Positions 35,997 through 45,113 of a stretch of DNA of 64,000 nucleotides are shown here, piece by piece. Position 1 is the stretch's first letter, and the number at the start of each line of letters is the position of its first letter. Where the stretch lies: contig CAVTFQ010000003.1 of assembly GCA_963734055.1 (NCBI GenBank), positions 124,001-188,000 on the forward strand. The letters run 5' to 3'. The position numbers and the translations under genes were made by a program. Below the pieces are notes generated by a model. The model did no database searches. It was not told the DNA's origin and worked only from the letters and a program-made list of their open reading frames with translations. This DNA comes from CAIWHR01 sp963734055. GTDB lineage: Bacteria > Pseudomonadota > Gammaproteobacteria > Burkholderiales > Casimicrobiaceae.

Positions 35997-36354
35997 GATT
36001 GGTGGCAACTACCGCGGAGCGCTCGAGGACATGGCGTCCGGCCCGATTCTAGCGGACCCCTGGCGGGTCCGGACCACGACCCTGCGCCCGGCACATCGGA
36101 GGCAATCGCCGGCAAGCGGGGCGAAGGGCAAGGCAAGGCCGCGTCGGGTCGTCTACAAGCCGTGAATCTCAACTTGATCACCCATCGCGGGCGAGCGGGA
36201 ACGACTCGCCAGAGGAACCTATCGCATATCCGGCGAGTGACTGGACGTTTCGAGATTCAAAACCCTTGATCCTGAAAGTATACTGTTCGATTGGTAAGGC
36301 CCGAGATCCCGGTTTCGGATGCCCGCTCCCGCACGCTCGACCCGGAGGACGACG
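35997..36354. other. Divergent promoter region between ligase and carrier-protein genes
   Basis: About 360 bases between divergent starts, with AT-richer stretches around 36160-36300. No sigma-54 type match was found, and no candidate -35/-10 pair is strong enough to name. It must hold promoters for both directions. No gene seen. Confidence 0.4.
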
Positions 36355-36607
36355 TTGGATGCACGCCAGGAGGTGCTGTCGATCTTAGACGAAGTCCTCA
36401 ACCTGCGGGGACGTACGGCACGGTTCAAGGACGAAACGCCGCTGCTCGGAAGCGTACCGGAGCTCGATTCCATGGCGGTGGCGTCCGTCATTACGACTCT
36501 GGAGGAGCGGTTCGGGATCGTTATCGCGGATGACGAGATCGACGGCTCATCGTTCGCGACAGTCGGCTACGCTCGTGGGCTTCGTCCGCAACAAGATCCA
36601 GGGTTGA
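36355..36607 (+). CDS. Acyl carrier protein, exosortase A system-associated, frameshifted at about 36569
   Basis: The TTG start at 36355 follows GGAGG with 7-base spacing and gives MDARQEVLSILDEVLNLRG. The phosphopantetheine site is the Ser in ELDSMAVASVI. Residues up to FATVG are in one frame. One extra A in GGCTACGCTC (36566-36575) then shifts it; without it the protein ends SLVGFVRNKIQG with TGA at 36605-36607, about 83 residues, the normal ACP length. It probably carries the acid loaded by the divergent ligase. The hydrolase gene begins 4 bases later. Confidence 0.88.
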
Positions 36608-36611
36608 GGTC

Positions 36612-37442
36612 TTGGCTGGCGGAGTTCCCGAACCCTTCTATCTCCCCGCAACAAGAGGAGATCGCTTCTGCCTCCATCATGTCCCCGTTCATGCGACGGC
36701 GCCGCGGGGAGGCGTCCTTTACGTTCACCCGTTTGCCGAGGAGATGAACAAGAGCCGGCGGGTCGCCGCGCTACAGGCAAGGGAGCTGGCCCGGAAAGGC
36801 TGGCATGTGCTGCAAATCGACCTGTTCGGCTGCGGCGACAGTGCCGGCGATTTCGGGGATGCGGTCTGGGAGGATTGGCTGAACGACGTCGTCTCGGGAT
36901 TTCGCTGGCTGCAGCATCGCGTCGACGGACCGATCTGGTTGTGGGGCCTCCGTTCCGGCGCGCTGCTCGCCGCGCAGGTTTCCGTGATGCTGGGGACGCC
37001 GGCGCGCTTGCTGCTCTGGCAGCCGACGATATCCGGTTCGCAGCACCTCAATCAGTTCCTGCGCCTGAGCGTTACCGGCTCGGCGCTTGCCGGCGCAGCT
37101 GACCGCGCCGGTGTCAAGGAGCTCGTGGAACGTCTGGAATCCGGAGGCTCCATCGAAGTGGCCGGCTACGTTCTGAATCCCGCCATGGCCGCGGGTCTTC
37201 GACAAGCGGAGCTCGTCATGCCGCCTGACCAAAGCAGCGTTGCCTGGGTGGAGGTCAGCAATCGCGATTTGCCGACACTAATGCCTGCCTCCGATGCGCG
37301 CGTCGAATCCTGGCGCGCCGCCGGCCGCCGGGTCGAGGCGGCCGTCGCCCAGGGGCCATCCTTCTGGCAAACGCAGGAAATTGTCGAATGCCCTGGCCTG
37401 TTGTCCGCGACGGGCGCCCTCATCGATCGGATCGCGTCATGA
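36612..37442 (+). CDS. Exosortase A system-associated hydrolase 2 (alpha/beta hydrolase)
   Basis: A 276-residue alpha/beta-hydrolase-like protein starting at TTG 36612 (MAGGVPEPFYLPATRGDRFCLHH), 4 bases after the carrier-protein stop. VLYVHPFAEEMNKSRRVAALQARELARKGWHVLQIDLFGCGDSAGDF is the oxyanion and early-strand region. The usual nucleophile elbow G-x-S-x-G is replaced by WGLRSGALLAAQ, as is common in this family, so hydrolysis is unproven. It is coupled to hydrolase 1 by overlap. A thioesterase-like or transacylase role on the carrier-bound group is a reasonable guess. Confidence 0.92.
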   Translation: MAGGVPEPFYLPATRGDRFCLHHVPVHATAPRGGVLYVHPFAEEMNKSRRVAALQARELARKGWHVLQIDLFGCGDSAGDFGDAVWEDWLNDVVSGFRWLQHRVDGPIWLWGLRSGALLAAQVSVMLGTPARLLLWQPTISGSQHLNQFLRLSVTGSALAGAADRAGVKELVERLESGGSIEVAGYVLNPAMAAGLRQAELVMPPDQSSVAWVEVSNRDLPTLMPASDARVESWRAAGRRVEAAVAQGPSFWQTQEIVECPGLLSATGALIDRIAS

Positions 37443-38305
37443 ACGTGACGGAGTCCGCGGTCGTCTTCCGGTGCATGCAGCAGTCGCTGATCGGCGTCGT
37501 GTCGATGCCCGAGGTGCCGGGATCTCGAGGCATCGTGATCGTGGTCGGCGGACCGCAATATCGGATCGGCAGCCACCGGCAATTCGTTCTCCTGGCTCGC
37601 ATGCTGGCCGGGGAGGGCTATCCGGTTCTGCGCTTCGATTACCGCGGCATGGGCGACAGTGGGGGAGAAGCGCAGCCATTCGACGATATCGGCGACGACA
37701 TCGACGCCGCCGTGGGCGCACTTGCGGCAGCATGTCCAGGGCTGCGCGAAGTGGCGCTCTGGGGCCTGTGTGACGCCGCCTCCGCGGTGGCGATGTATCT
37801 CTCGCGCAAAGACGACCGAGTCGGTGGTGTGGCACTGCTCAACCCGTGGGTTCGCAACGACGAAAGCTACGCCAGGATTCAATTGAAGCACTACTACCTG
37901 GCTCGACTCTTCGGCCGCGAGTTCTGGTCGACCTTGTTTCGAGGCCGTCTCGATTGGAGACAGTCCGCATCGGACCTGATCGACGTGTTATCGCGGTCGA
38001 TCCGGGGCAACAGGGACAATGCCGCCGCGCCGGGCGGGACTGCGCCAGCCTCGCATTCGTTCCAGTCCCGGATGGCTCGCGGATTGCGCAATTTCAAGCG
38101 GCCCGCCCTCCTGATCCTGAGCGGAAACGATCTGACGGCACGGGAGTTCACGGACTTTGCGAGCACCGATCCCGAGTGGCGCTGGCTGGGCGAGAGTCAA
38201 ACCCTCTGCCGCCGCGAGCTCCCCGGCGCGGACCATACCTTCTCCAGAGCCGAGTGGCGACGACAAGTCGAGCAGTTGACGTTGACCTGGCTGAAATCGT
38301 GGTAG
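37439..38305 (+). CDS. Exosortase A system-associated hydrolase 1 (alpha/beta hydrolase)
   Basis: A 288-residue protein beginning MNVTESAVVFRCMQQSLIGVVSMPE; the ATG overlaps the hydrolase 2 stop. GIVIVVGGPQYRIGSHRQFVLLARMLAGEGYPVLRFDYRGMGDSGG is the conserved opening of the family. The elbow position reads LWGLCDAASAVAMY, with Cys rather than Ser at the nucleophile site. The late His is in GADHTFSRAEW. A Cys nucleophile would suit a thioester or acyl-transfer reaction. It always travels with hydrolase 2, the ligase and the decarboxylase in EpsH loci. Confidence 0.93.
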   Translation: MNVTESAVVFRCMQQSLIGVVSMPEVPGSRGIVIVVGGPQYRIGSHRQFVLLARMLAGEGYPVLRFDYRGMGDSGGEAQPFDDIGDDIDAAVGALAAACPGLREVALWGLCDAASAVAMYLSRKDDRVGGVALLNPWVRNDESYARIQLKHYYLARLFGREFWSTLFRGRLDWRQSASDLIDVLSRSIRGNRDNAAAPGGTAPASHSFQSRMARGLRNFKRPALLILSGNDLTAREFTDFASTDPEWRWLGESQTLCRRELPGADHTFSRAEWRRQVEQLTLTWLKSW

Positions 38306-38320
38306 CGGGGTAGCGACGTC

Positions 38321-39847
38321 GTGATAGACGTGCACAATCTGGCCAATCGAAACCGGATTCGGCAGGCTCTCCATCTGCGTACGGAGGACCTTTCCGAACG
38401 CACCGTGAATGGCGCGGGGTTTGCCATCACCGGGGCGGCTCTGCGCACATTCATCACGATCGGATCGACGGCGGTGCTCGCGCGCCTGCTGTCGCCCGCC
38501 GATTTTGGCCACGTCGCTATGGCCACGGTGGTCACCGAGTTCGCGTTGCTTCTCGGCAACTTTGGGATCGTCTCGATCCTCATCCAGCGCGCCCGGATCT
38601 CCCGGTTGCAGCTGGAGACGGGCTTCTGGACCTCGCTGGCGATCGGGGTTGCGATGGCGATACTGGTTTTCGCGGGCTCCGTGCCTGCAGCCATCTTCTT
38701 CAAGGATCCGCTCGTCGGCGAGATCCTTCGGGTTCTCTCCCTCATGTTCATACTGGAATCGCTCACCGCCGTCCAGGTGGTCGTGCTGTCCAGGCTCATG
38801 CTCTTCCGATTGGACATGATCCTGCAGGTCGGCATGGTCGTGCTGCGAGCGGGCACGGCCATTGTCTTTGCCCTGCTTGGGTTTGGCGTCTGGAGCCTGG
38901 TGCTGGGGTCGTTCGCCGGCCGTTTGGTGACGCTCTTGGTCGGCTGGGCCTTCGTGCCGTTCCTTCCCCGAATGAAGGTCGATCCACGCTTCCTGCGAGA
39001 CAACTGGAAGACGGCCATCAGCTATTTCGGAACGGGAGTCGTGTTCTACCTCCAGAACAATTTCGATCTGATGGTTGTCGGGCGACGCCTGGGAGCCGCG
39101 GACCTCGGTTTCTATCAGGGGGCACGCTCCCTTGCCGACGAGCTGCGCAACCGGATTACCGCGCCCATCAGGCAGGTCCTCTTCCCGGCGTATGCGGCGC
39201 TGCAGGGCGATCGGCAACGATTCCAAAACGGCGTGCGCAAGAGCATCCGCTTGCTCGCCCTCGTCGTCGTTCCGGTCGGCTTCGGCATGGCGGCAATAGC
39301 GGAGGAAGTCGTCAATCTGGTCTATGGAGCGCAATGGCTGGCCATGATCCCGCTGCTTCAGATCATTGCCGTCGCGGGTGCGGTGCGAGCAGTATTTTCG
39401 GCGACTGCGCCCATCTATAACGCGACCAATCGCGTCTCGCTCGCGTTAGCCGTGTCGGTATTTTCGACGGTGGTGTTCTTCGCCAGCATCTACGTCGGGA
39501 GCCAGTGGGGGAGTCGTGGAATCGCCTGGGCCTTCCTGGCGGCCTCGGTCACTTCCCCGCTGGGAGCGATAGTGGCCTTTCGGCTCATCGGACTGCGCGC
39601 CCGGGATGTGTTCGCAGTATCCTTTCCGGCACTTCTCGCCGGGGCGACAATGTGGCTGGTCGTTGAATGGGCCCGGCAGGTCTTGACAGGAGCCCATTTC
39701 TCCATTCAGCAGCGGGCGCTCATCCTGATCCCGGTCGGAGCGGTTACCTATCTTGCACTGATGCTGCTCGTCGCCCGCAAGACGGTCATGGAACTGGTTT
39801 CGGTAATACTGGACAGGCTGCCACGGCGGCGCGGTGCACAGGCATGA
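38321..39847 (+). CDS. Polysaccharide flippase (MOP/Wzx family)
   Basis: A 508-residue integral membrane protein with about 12-14 helices, starting at GTG 38321. The N-terminal segment GAGFAITGAALRTFITIGSTAVLARLLSPADFGHVAMATVV is the hallmark of MOP-type exporters of the RfbX/MviN-like group. NNFDLMVVGRRLGAADLGFYQGARSLADELRNRITAPIRQVLFPAYAALQ is the conserved middle loop. It should flip the lipid-linked repeat unit from the cytoplasmic to the periplasmic side for the polymerase at 29 kb. The tail is basic. A degenerate repeat element follows the gene. Confidence 0.94.
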   Translation: MIDVHNLANRNRIRQALHLRTEDLSERTVNGAGFAITGAALRTFITIGSTAVLARLLSPADFGHVAMATVVTEFALLLGNFGIVSILIQRARISRLQLETGFWTSLAIGVAMAILVFAGSVPAAIFFKDPLVGEILRVLSLMFILESLTAVQVVVLSRLMLFRLDMILQVGMVVLRAGTAIVFALLGFGVWSLVLGSFAGRLVTLLVGWAFVPFLPRMKVDPRFLRDNWKTAISYFGTGVVFYLQNNFDLMVVGRRLGAADLGFYQGARSLADELRNRITAPIRQVLFPAYAALQGDRQRFQNGVRKSIRLLALVVVPVGFGMAAIAEEVVNLVYGAQWLAMIPLLQIIAVAGAVRAVFSATAPIYNATNRVSLALAVSVFSTVVFFASIYVGSQWGSRGIAWAFLAASVTSPLGAIVAFRLIGLRARDVFAVSFPALLAGATMWLVVEWARQVLTGAHFSIQQRALILIPVGAVTYLALMLLVARKTVMELVSVILDRLPRRRGAQA

Positions 39848-39894
39848 ATCGAGGCGGCTTTTCGTGGCCAGCACGGTTACGATGGCGCCCCAAG

Positions 39895-40105
39895 TTTGAA
39901 CGTTCAAGACGTTGTTCCCTACGATGGATGAATCCTTTGCGGTCCCGGAACGCGGGAATCCAGCGACTTGGGTCATTGCAGGCGACAGTCCAACGTCACT
40001 GGGTCCCCGCCCCGATCAGGTCGGGGGCAGGCTCTCCGCGGGGACGACGGAGAATGCGTGCGACCGGCGCACTCGTCGTGGATATAACATGTTGACGATC
40101 GACAC
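39895..40105 (+). repeat. REPIN-like element, copy E (degenerate, with 24-bp insertion in a hairpin)
   Basis: The left end TTTGAACGTTCAAGACGTT and the right end ATGTTGACGATCGACA match the family. The right flank is CTAA (40106-40109); the left is CAAG (39891-39894). The first hairpin has lost part of one arm (GGTCCCGGAACGCGGGAATCC). The second has about 24 extra bases in its loop, near 40012-40035 (CCGATCAGGTCGGGGGCAGG and following), between the arms GTCCCCGC and GCGGGGAC. It lies between the flippase gene and a methyltransferase gene. Confidence 0.75.
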
Positions 40106-40177
40106 CTAAGGGGCAGGGATTTGCGGGGGTCCGCCATTGGTGAAGCGTAAAGAGGTTGTCTTGCCGGCGAGGTTGAA

Positions 40178-40927
40178 TTGGAGACTCTAGTGGCGGTTCT
40201 GGTCGTCCTGCAGCTGGCCGCCTTGGGTGGGCTCTATCTGGTCTTGCGTCACATAAGAGCTGCGGAGGACCGGCAGAAGGAGTTCGTCGCGCTCACGACA
40301 ATCCGCACCTTTCGTCAGTTGGAGTCGTTACATGCGCTTTATGTCGATCTCGACCTGCGACATTCGCTGAGGCGGACACGGGATTGGGCTGCGTCGCCCG
40401 ACTTTCTCCAGACCCTGGCGGAAGAAATACTGGGAGGACAACGGAGGAAGATCATCGAATTCGGCAGCGGCGTATCGACGATCGTCATTGGAAGGGCATT
40501 GCAGCGTGTCGGGGGTGGCCATTTGTGGTCGCTGGAACATGACCCCGAATACGCAGCAGAATCGCGAGCCAATGCGGCCCGTCATGGAATCGGCGATCAC
40601 GTGACGGTGATCGACGCTCCGTTGACCCCCCTCAGTCTTCCTGGATGGGAAGGAAGGTGGTATCGACGCGAGGCCTTGCCGCGCACCGACGGTTTGGATC
40701 TCATGGTTGTGGACGGGCCGCCGTTTACCGCCTCGGAGCGGGCACGGTACCCGGCCGTCCCGATGCTGTTCGACCAATTGAGGGCAGGCGCGATGATCCT
40801 TCTCGACGACGCAGACCGTCCTCAAGAGAGGGAAATAGTCAGCCGCTGGTGCGACGAACATCCCGGACTGGTCCGACGGCAAGCGCCGGAATGCGAAAAG
40901 GGTTTGGCAATATTGGTGAAGAGTTGA
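40178..40927 (+). CDS. Class I SAM-dependent methyltransferase with N-terminal membrane helix
   Basis: About 249 residues, starting at TTG 40178 after GAGG (GTG 40190 is also possible). Residues 1-22 form a hydrophobic helix (LVAVLVVLQLAALGGLYLVL), a likely membrane anchor. Motif I is KIIEFGSGVSTIVIG, then LWSLEHDPEYAAESRANAARHG (acidic residue for SAM) and LDLMVVDGPPFTASERARYP. The substrate is unknown; methylation of a sugar or lipid-linked intermediate is likely from context. Confidence 0.82.
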   Translation: METLVAVLVVLQLAALGGLYLVLRHIRAAEDRQKEFVALTTIRTFRQLESLHALYVDLDLRHSLRRTRDWAASPDFLQTLAEEILGGQRRKIIEFGSGVSTIVIGRALQRVGGGHLWSLEHDPEYAAESRANAARHGIGDHVTVIDAPLTPLSLPGWEGRWYRREALPRTDGLDLMVVDGPPFTASERARYPAVPMLFDQLRAGAMILLDDADRPQEREIVSRWCDEHPGLVRRQAPECEKGLAILVKS

Positions 40928-41026
40928 GCGTGCCGCGATGCTCCATGCTTTCTCTTTTGGACTGACCATCCGCGGGCTGGCGGCGGGCCGCGCCAGCGGC
41001 GCGGTAACGCCGAGGCCTCGTCAGAC

Positions 41027-42184
41027 ATGAGCGGTCGGGTATCGGTGCTGGTGCCGACGTTCAATCGCGGCCGATACATCGACGAATGCCTGGACAGTCT
41101 GATCAACCAGACGACTCCACCGTACGAGATCATCGTTATCGACGATGGATCGGACGACGATACCGCCGACCGGGTGCGACGCCACGGCGATCGCCTCACC
41201 TACATTCGTAAGGAAAACGGCGGCAAGGCCTCTGCGCTCAACCTCGCGTTGCCGCGGGTTGGGGGGGATTTCGTGTGGATGTTCGATGACGACGACGTGG
41301 CGCTTCCCGATGCGATCGCCAGGCATCTGGCGGCCCTCGAGGCCGAACCGAAGTCGGGTTTCACCTATAGCGGCCATTTTTGGGGAACCGACGGGCCAAA
41401 CCAAGCGATCTCGATCGTCCGCGAATACGCGCTACCAAACGTGCCGCGGGATGCGTTTCTGCTCAGTGTCTTGCGGGACTGCTATTTCACGCTGCAGGGC
41501 GTCGTGGTGAGAAAGCGATGCCTGGACGCCGTCGGTCGATTCGACGAGGGCCTCCTGCGCTCGCAGGACTACCAGATGCTCATACGTCTCGCGCGACAGT
41601 TCCCTGCGGCACGACTCGACGGACCGACATTCGTGTTCCGACGGCACGAGGGACAACGCGGTCCCAGGCAAATTCGTCACTTGGCGATGGATAAGCTAAG
41701 CATCTGGTCGGCATATGATCAGCAGATTGGGCGATTCATTCGCGAGCAATTGTCGCTCGGCGAGTATCTGACGCCCCCGGGACCGGGCACACCGGGGAAA
41801 GCGGCAGATCTGGGGGCCGCCCTATTGAATCGTGCCGGCGTCATGGCGACCAAGGGGCTGATGCAAGAACTGCTGGAAGACTTCGAGAGCGTCGTGACCA
41901 TCAGTCGCTCCGATGCGGAATTGAACACCGTCGCATCCGCCCAGAAAGACATGCTCGTCAGGACAGTAAACCATCCTTATTTTCAGCGCATCGTGACACC
42001 CGATGTCGACGCGTTCATCTCGTCGCTGTCCAGGATCGCGACCGGACCCGTGGGCGCGCGGATATTGCGGGCATTCTCGCTCGGCTACCTTCGCTATGCG
42101 AAATCGTTCGAAGGGGGCCTGAGGGACCGCCTTCACCGGCTGCAGATTGCTGCGCGGCTTGGCATTGCGTCCATCCGATGCTGA
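41027..42184 (+). CDS. Glycosyltransferase family 2
   Basis: A 385-residue GT-A transferase. VSVLVPTFNRGRYIDECLDSLINQTTPPYEIIVIDDGSDDDT is the donor-binding start, and WMFDDDDVALPDAI carries the metal-binding DxD (DDDD). RSQDYQMLIRLARQFPAARL is the later acceptor-side motif. A helical tail of about 150 residues follows. Its TGA overlaps the next ATG, so two GT2 genes are coupled. Sugar unknown. Confidence 0.93.
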   Translation: MSGRVSVLVPTFNRGRYIDECLDSLINQTTPPYEIIVIDDGSDDDTADRVRRHGDRLTYIRKENGGKASALNLALPRVGGDFVWMFDDDDVALPDAIARHLAALEAEPKSGFTYSGHFWGTDGPNQAISIVREYALPNVPRDAFLLSVLRDCYFTLQGVVVRKRCLDAVGRFDEGLLRSQDYQMLIRLARQFPAARLDGPTFVFRRHEGQRGPRQIRHLAMDKLSIWSAYDQQIGRFIREQLSLGEYLTPPGPGTPGKAADLGAALLNRAGVMATKGLMQELLEDFESVVTISRSDAELNTVASAQKDMLVRTVNHPYFQRIVTPDVDAFISSLSRIATGPVGARILRAFSLGYLRYAKSFEGGLRDRLHRLQIAARLGIASIRC

Positions 42185-43158
42185 ATTCCACCCTGAGCTC
42201 CGGCGAGGAGCCCTCGGTCTCAGTGATCATGCCGGCGTACAACTGCGCTGCGTTTGTCACCGAGGCGATCGAGAGCGTCCTGGAACAGGATTACGCGAAC
42301 AAGGAGCTCATCGTCGTCAATGACGGCTCGACCGATGCGACGGCGGAGAAGGTCGCTCGGTTCGGTGCCCGCGTGCGCCTCATCGAGCAGCCCAACCGCG
42401 GCCCGGCGGCCGCGCGCAATCGCGGTGTGGCGGAGGCACGCGGAGAATATTTGGCCTTTCTCGACGGCGACGACATCTGGCTGCCGGGAAAGCTGGCTAT
42501 GCAGATGTCTTACGTGCGCGGGCATCCGGATGTGAAGATCATCTTCACCGGGTTCGCGCGGTGGTTGCCGGAGCGCTCGGGAGGCTATCCGCCGGCTCGC
42601 GACTTTGCGGCATGGGGCGCGAAGGATGTAATCGGCCCCGAGTACTCGGGATATCTCTATGCGACGCTCCTTCTCGACAGTGTTATACACATAATCACCG
42701 CGGTCATCGAGCGTGCCGCCGTCACCAGCCTGGGCGGCTTTGACGAAAATCTGAGGGTGGGCGAGGATTATGAATTCTGGATGCGGGCTTCGCGCGTCTG
42801 CCTTGCACACAAGATCGACCGCATTACGGCGTTGTACAGAATGCAACCGGAGAGCGCGACGCGGAGCGCGCCCCGCGCAGTGAACCACGAGTATATGGTA
42901 TTGAAACGGACGCTCGAGCGTTTCGGCACTACGGGGCCCGACGGGCGGCAAGTGGACGAAGCGAGCTTGTACGGACGGCTTGGCAAGTTATGCTTCGCGC
43001 ACGGCTACAGTCATTTTTGGCGTGGTGACCCGCGAATAGCGGCGGATGCGTTCAAGGAATCGATGCGATACTCGGGTTTTGCTCCACGGGTCGCGGGCTA
43101 CGCGGTAGCATCGATGGCGCGCGCACTTCTTTCCCTTCATCGGGAGGCGCAATCATGA
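42178..43158 (+). CDS. Glycosyltransferase family 2
   Basis: A 326-residue GT-A transferase. VSVIMPAYNCAAFVTEAIESVLEQDYANKELIVVNDGSTDATAEKVARFG is the classic start, AFLDGDDIWLPGKL has the DxD, and RVGEDYEFWMRASRVC is the C-terminal acceptor motif. The last 50 residues contain the helices WRGDPRIAADAFKESM, similar to TPR-like tails. Its stop overlaps the next ATG. Confidence 0.94.
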   Translation: MLNSTLSSGEEPSVSVIMPAYNCAAFVTEAIESVLEQDYANKELIVVNDGSTDATAEKVARFGARVRLIEQPNRGPAAARNRGVAEARGEYLAFLDGDDIWLPGKLAMQMSYVRGHPDVKIIFTGFARWLPERSGGYPPARDFAAWGAKDVIGPEYSGYLYATLLLDSVIHIITAVIERAAVTSLGGFDENLRVGEDYEFWMRASRVCLAHKIDRITALYRMQPESATRSAPRAVNHEYMVLKRTLERFGTTGPDGRQVDEASLYGRLGKLCFAHGYSHFWRGDPRIAADAFKESMRYSGFAPRVAGYAVASMARALLSLHREAQS

Positions 43159-43817
43159 TCACGGGCGCTTTTTTGTCGATTCGCCGGCTGCCAAGGAAAC
43201 TATGGTCCTGCACGGGGTTCATCTTCATTGCGACCGTTGGCGTGATTGCCCAAGCACAGGACATGGGCTGCGGAGACCCTTTTCGCAATAACTACGGTCC
43301 GTTCGATTATCGTACGGCGACAAAAGTACAGCGCGAGACCGTAGAGACGTATCACTTTACGCAGTCTGTCGAGACGCTACGACACGGTCAGAGCACTACC
43401 AAGATTGGCGCCGACATCGCCTACACGCTACGGGTCTTTCCGAACCACCCTCGGGCGCTATTGGCGATGGCAGACCTTGCGCGCAGAGAGAGGACGGCGG
43501 AGCCGAAGGGCGCGGGATATCCCGTCAACTGCTGGTTCGAGCGGGCGATCCAGTTTCGGCCCGATGACGGCACGGTCAGGCTTGTGTACGGGATCTCTCT
43601 CGCTCGCGATGACAAGCCGAAGGCTGCGCTGGAGCAACTGCAAAAGGCCGACGAGCTCACGCCGAACAACGCCAACGTTCACTACAATCTCGGTCTCGTG
43701 TATTTCGAGCTCAAGGATTATGAGAATTCGCTGAAGCACGCCAAGATCGCGTATGGGCTCGGCTTCCCGCTCGGAGGGCTACGAAGCAAGCTGGAGAGCG
43801 TTCACGAGTGGCGGTGA
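43155..43817 (+). CDS. Exported tetratricopeptide-repeat protein
   Basis: A 220-residue protein. It has a signal peptide (residues 1-36, LPRKLWSCTGFIFIATVGVIAQAQ) and a Cys-containing start of the mature chain (MGCGDPFRNNYGPFDYRTAT). TPR-like helix pairs follow: HPRALLAMADLARRE, GTVRLVYGISLARDDKPKAALEQLQKADELTPNNANVHYNLGLVYFELKDYENSLKHAKIAYGLG. It is probably a periplasmic scaffold for assembly or export. The small mature N-terminal motif recurs, in my recollection, in TPR proteins of exopolysaccharide loci. Confidence 0.85.
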   Translation: MITGAFLSIRRLPRKLWSCTGFIFIATVGVIAQAQDMGCGDPFRNNYGPFDYRTATKVQRETVETYHFTQSVETLRHGQSTTKIGADIAYTLRVFPNHPRALLAMADLARRERTAEPKGAGYPVNCWFERAIQFRPDDGTVRLVYGISLARDDKPKAALEQLQKADELTPNNANVHYNLGLVYFELKDYENSLKHAKIAYGLGFPLGGLRSKLESVHEWR

Positions 43818-43930
43818 CAGCGAGCCCTTCGATAGTCCGGTCAAGTCCAGCTGGATACAGGTAAACGACGTCCGTTAGAGACGCTACCTGCGGCCAGCAT
43901 CGCTGAACCGCCCGCACCGTGGAGGAAGCT

Positions 43931-44662
43931 TTGTGCAACAGCTTTCTTCGTCAAGCCGACAATACAATGCGACGACTCGGGGTCACGAATGCGTTCTTGT
44001 ATGTCATTTCTCGAGGTCTCGCGCGGTACTCCGGCGGGCGGTGTCGTATCGTCAAGTACTACTTTGTGGCCCAGCCAGTGGTGGCAAGCGCGGGCGCGCT
44101 GGATGCGGGGGCGATTTCGATTGCTCCGGTGTCGCCGGACGATCGCATCGTCAAGCAGTTTCCACGTTCGGCCGGCGTAATTAACAGGCGGTTTCGCGAC
44201 GACGCCATCTGTCTCGTTGCCCGGAAGGGGGATGAATTTGCCGGTTATCTTTGGCTGAAGCTTCGAGGGTATGACGAAGACGAGGTTCGCTGCCGCTATG
44301 TGCCGGTCCCTGAACGGAGCACCGCTTGGGATTTTGATGTCTATGTCGCACCGCCGTATCGCATGGGGCGCACGTTCACGCGCATGTGGAGCGCCGCGAA
44401 CGATTTCCTGAGAAGCAACGAGATAGAGTGGACGCTAAGTCGGATTTCGCCGTACAACGCCGACTCGCTCCGTGCACATGGTCGAATGGGTGGTCAGCGG
44501 ATTGGGACCGCCTTGTTCCTGTGTCTTGGAGCAATGCAAGTCGCGTTCATCAGCATTCCGCCATTTGTGCACGTCTCGCTCAGTGATGGTGCCGGTCCCG
44601 TACTTCGCCTCAAGGCGCCCACGGCGAGTGCGGACAGGAAGAATGCGGGCCTGAGTACGTGA
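43931..44662 (+). CDS. GNAT-like acyltransferase-family protein (weak family call)
   Basis: About 243 residues with TTG 43931 after GGAGGA; a GTG at 43919 and an ATG at 43967 are alternatives. The central part resembles a GNAT-type fold: DDAICLVARKGDEFAGYLWLKLRGYDEDEVRCRYVPVPERSTAWDFDVYVAPPYRMGRTFTRMWSAANDFLRSNEIEWTLSRISPYNADSLRAHGRMG, with the acceptor-CoA loop expected around YRMGRTFTRM and the classic ending 'S...N..S...H.R.G'. The C-terminal 60 residues are hydrophobic. It possibly acylates a sugar. AT-richer than the core genes, consistent with the variable block. Confidence 0.6.
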   Translation: MCNSFLRQADNTMRRLGVTNAFLYVISRGLARYSGGRCRIVKYYFVAQPVVASAGALDAGAISIAPVSPDDRIVKQFPRSAGVINRRFRDDAICLVARKGDEFAGYLWLKLRGYDEDEVRCRYVPVPERSTAWDFDVYVAPPYRMGRTFTRMWSAANDFLRSNEIEWTLSRISPYNADSLRAHGRMGGQRIGTALFLCLGAMQVAFISIPPFVHVSLSDGAGPVLRLKAPTASADRKNAGLST

Positions 44663-45113
44663 TTGAGGAATTGTGACGGTTACGATGGAGTTCTGACAGT
44701 TCACGTGCCTGGGATCGCTGTCGCTCGTTTGTCATCGACGCGCAGACGTATCCATGCGACAGGGCTCGACGGGGCTACGCCATCGCGGCGGCATCAAGCG
44801 GGGCGGCAAACGTCGAGACTGCAGCATGTTGTGAGCAGTCGGAAGAGGACTGAGACCGCATCGATCGTGCGAGCCAGGCTCGAACGGTGGCAAGCCGAAC
44901 GGCGGAGCTTCTCATTCGGGGCGTTGGAGCAAAGTTGCCTGGCATCGTGGAGTCCCGTCGTGGTGTCACTGACGCACTTCGCAGACGATGCCGCGGAACC
45001 CAAGCGCTTGGTTCGACGAGCCGGCCGCAAGCACACTGTCCGATCTGCCTCTTCCATAGTTGCGCGTCCGACTGGGAGCGATCGCGAATCGAAGGCGTCG
45101 ACAACGGGGAAAT
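44663..45113. other. Intergenic stretch without recognisable gene
   Basis: About 450 bases between the GNAT-like gene and the next methyltransferase. A plus-strand open frame crosses it and overlaps the methyltransferase start, but its translation has no family resemblance. No repeat, hairpin terminator or sigma-54 site was recognised. Confidence 0.4.
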
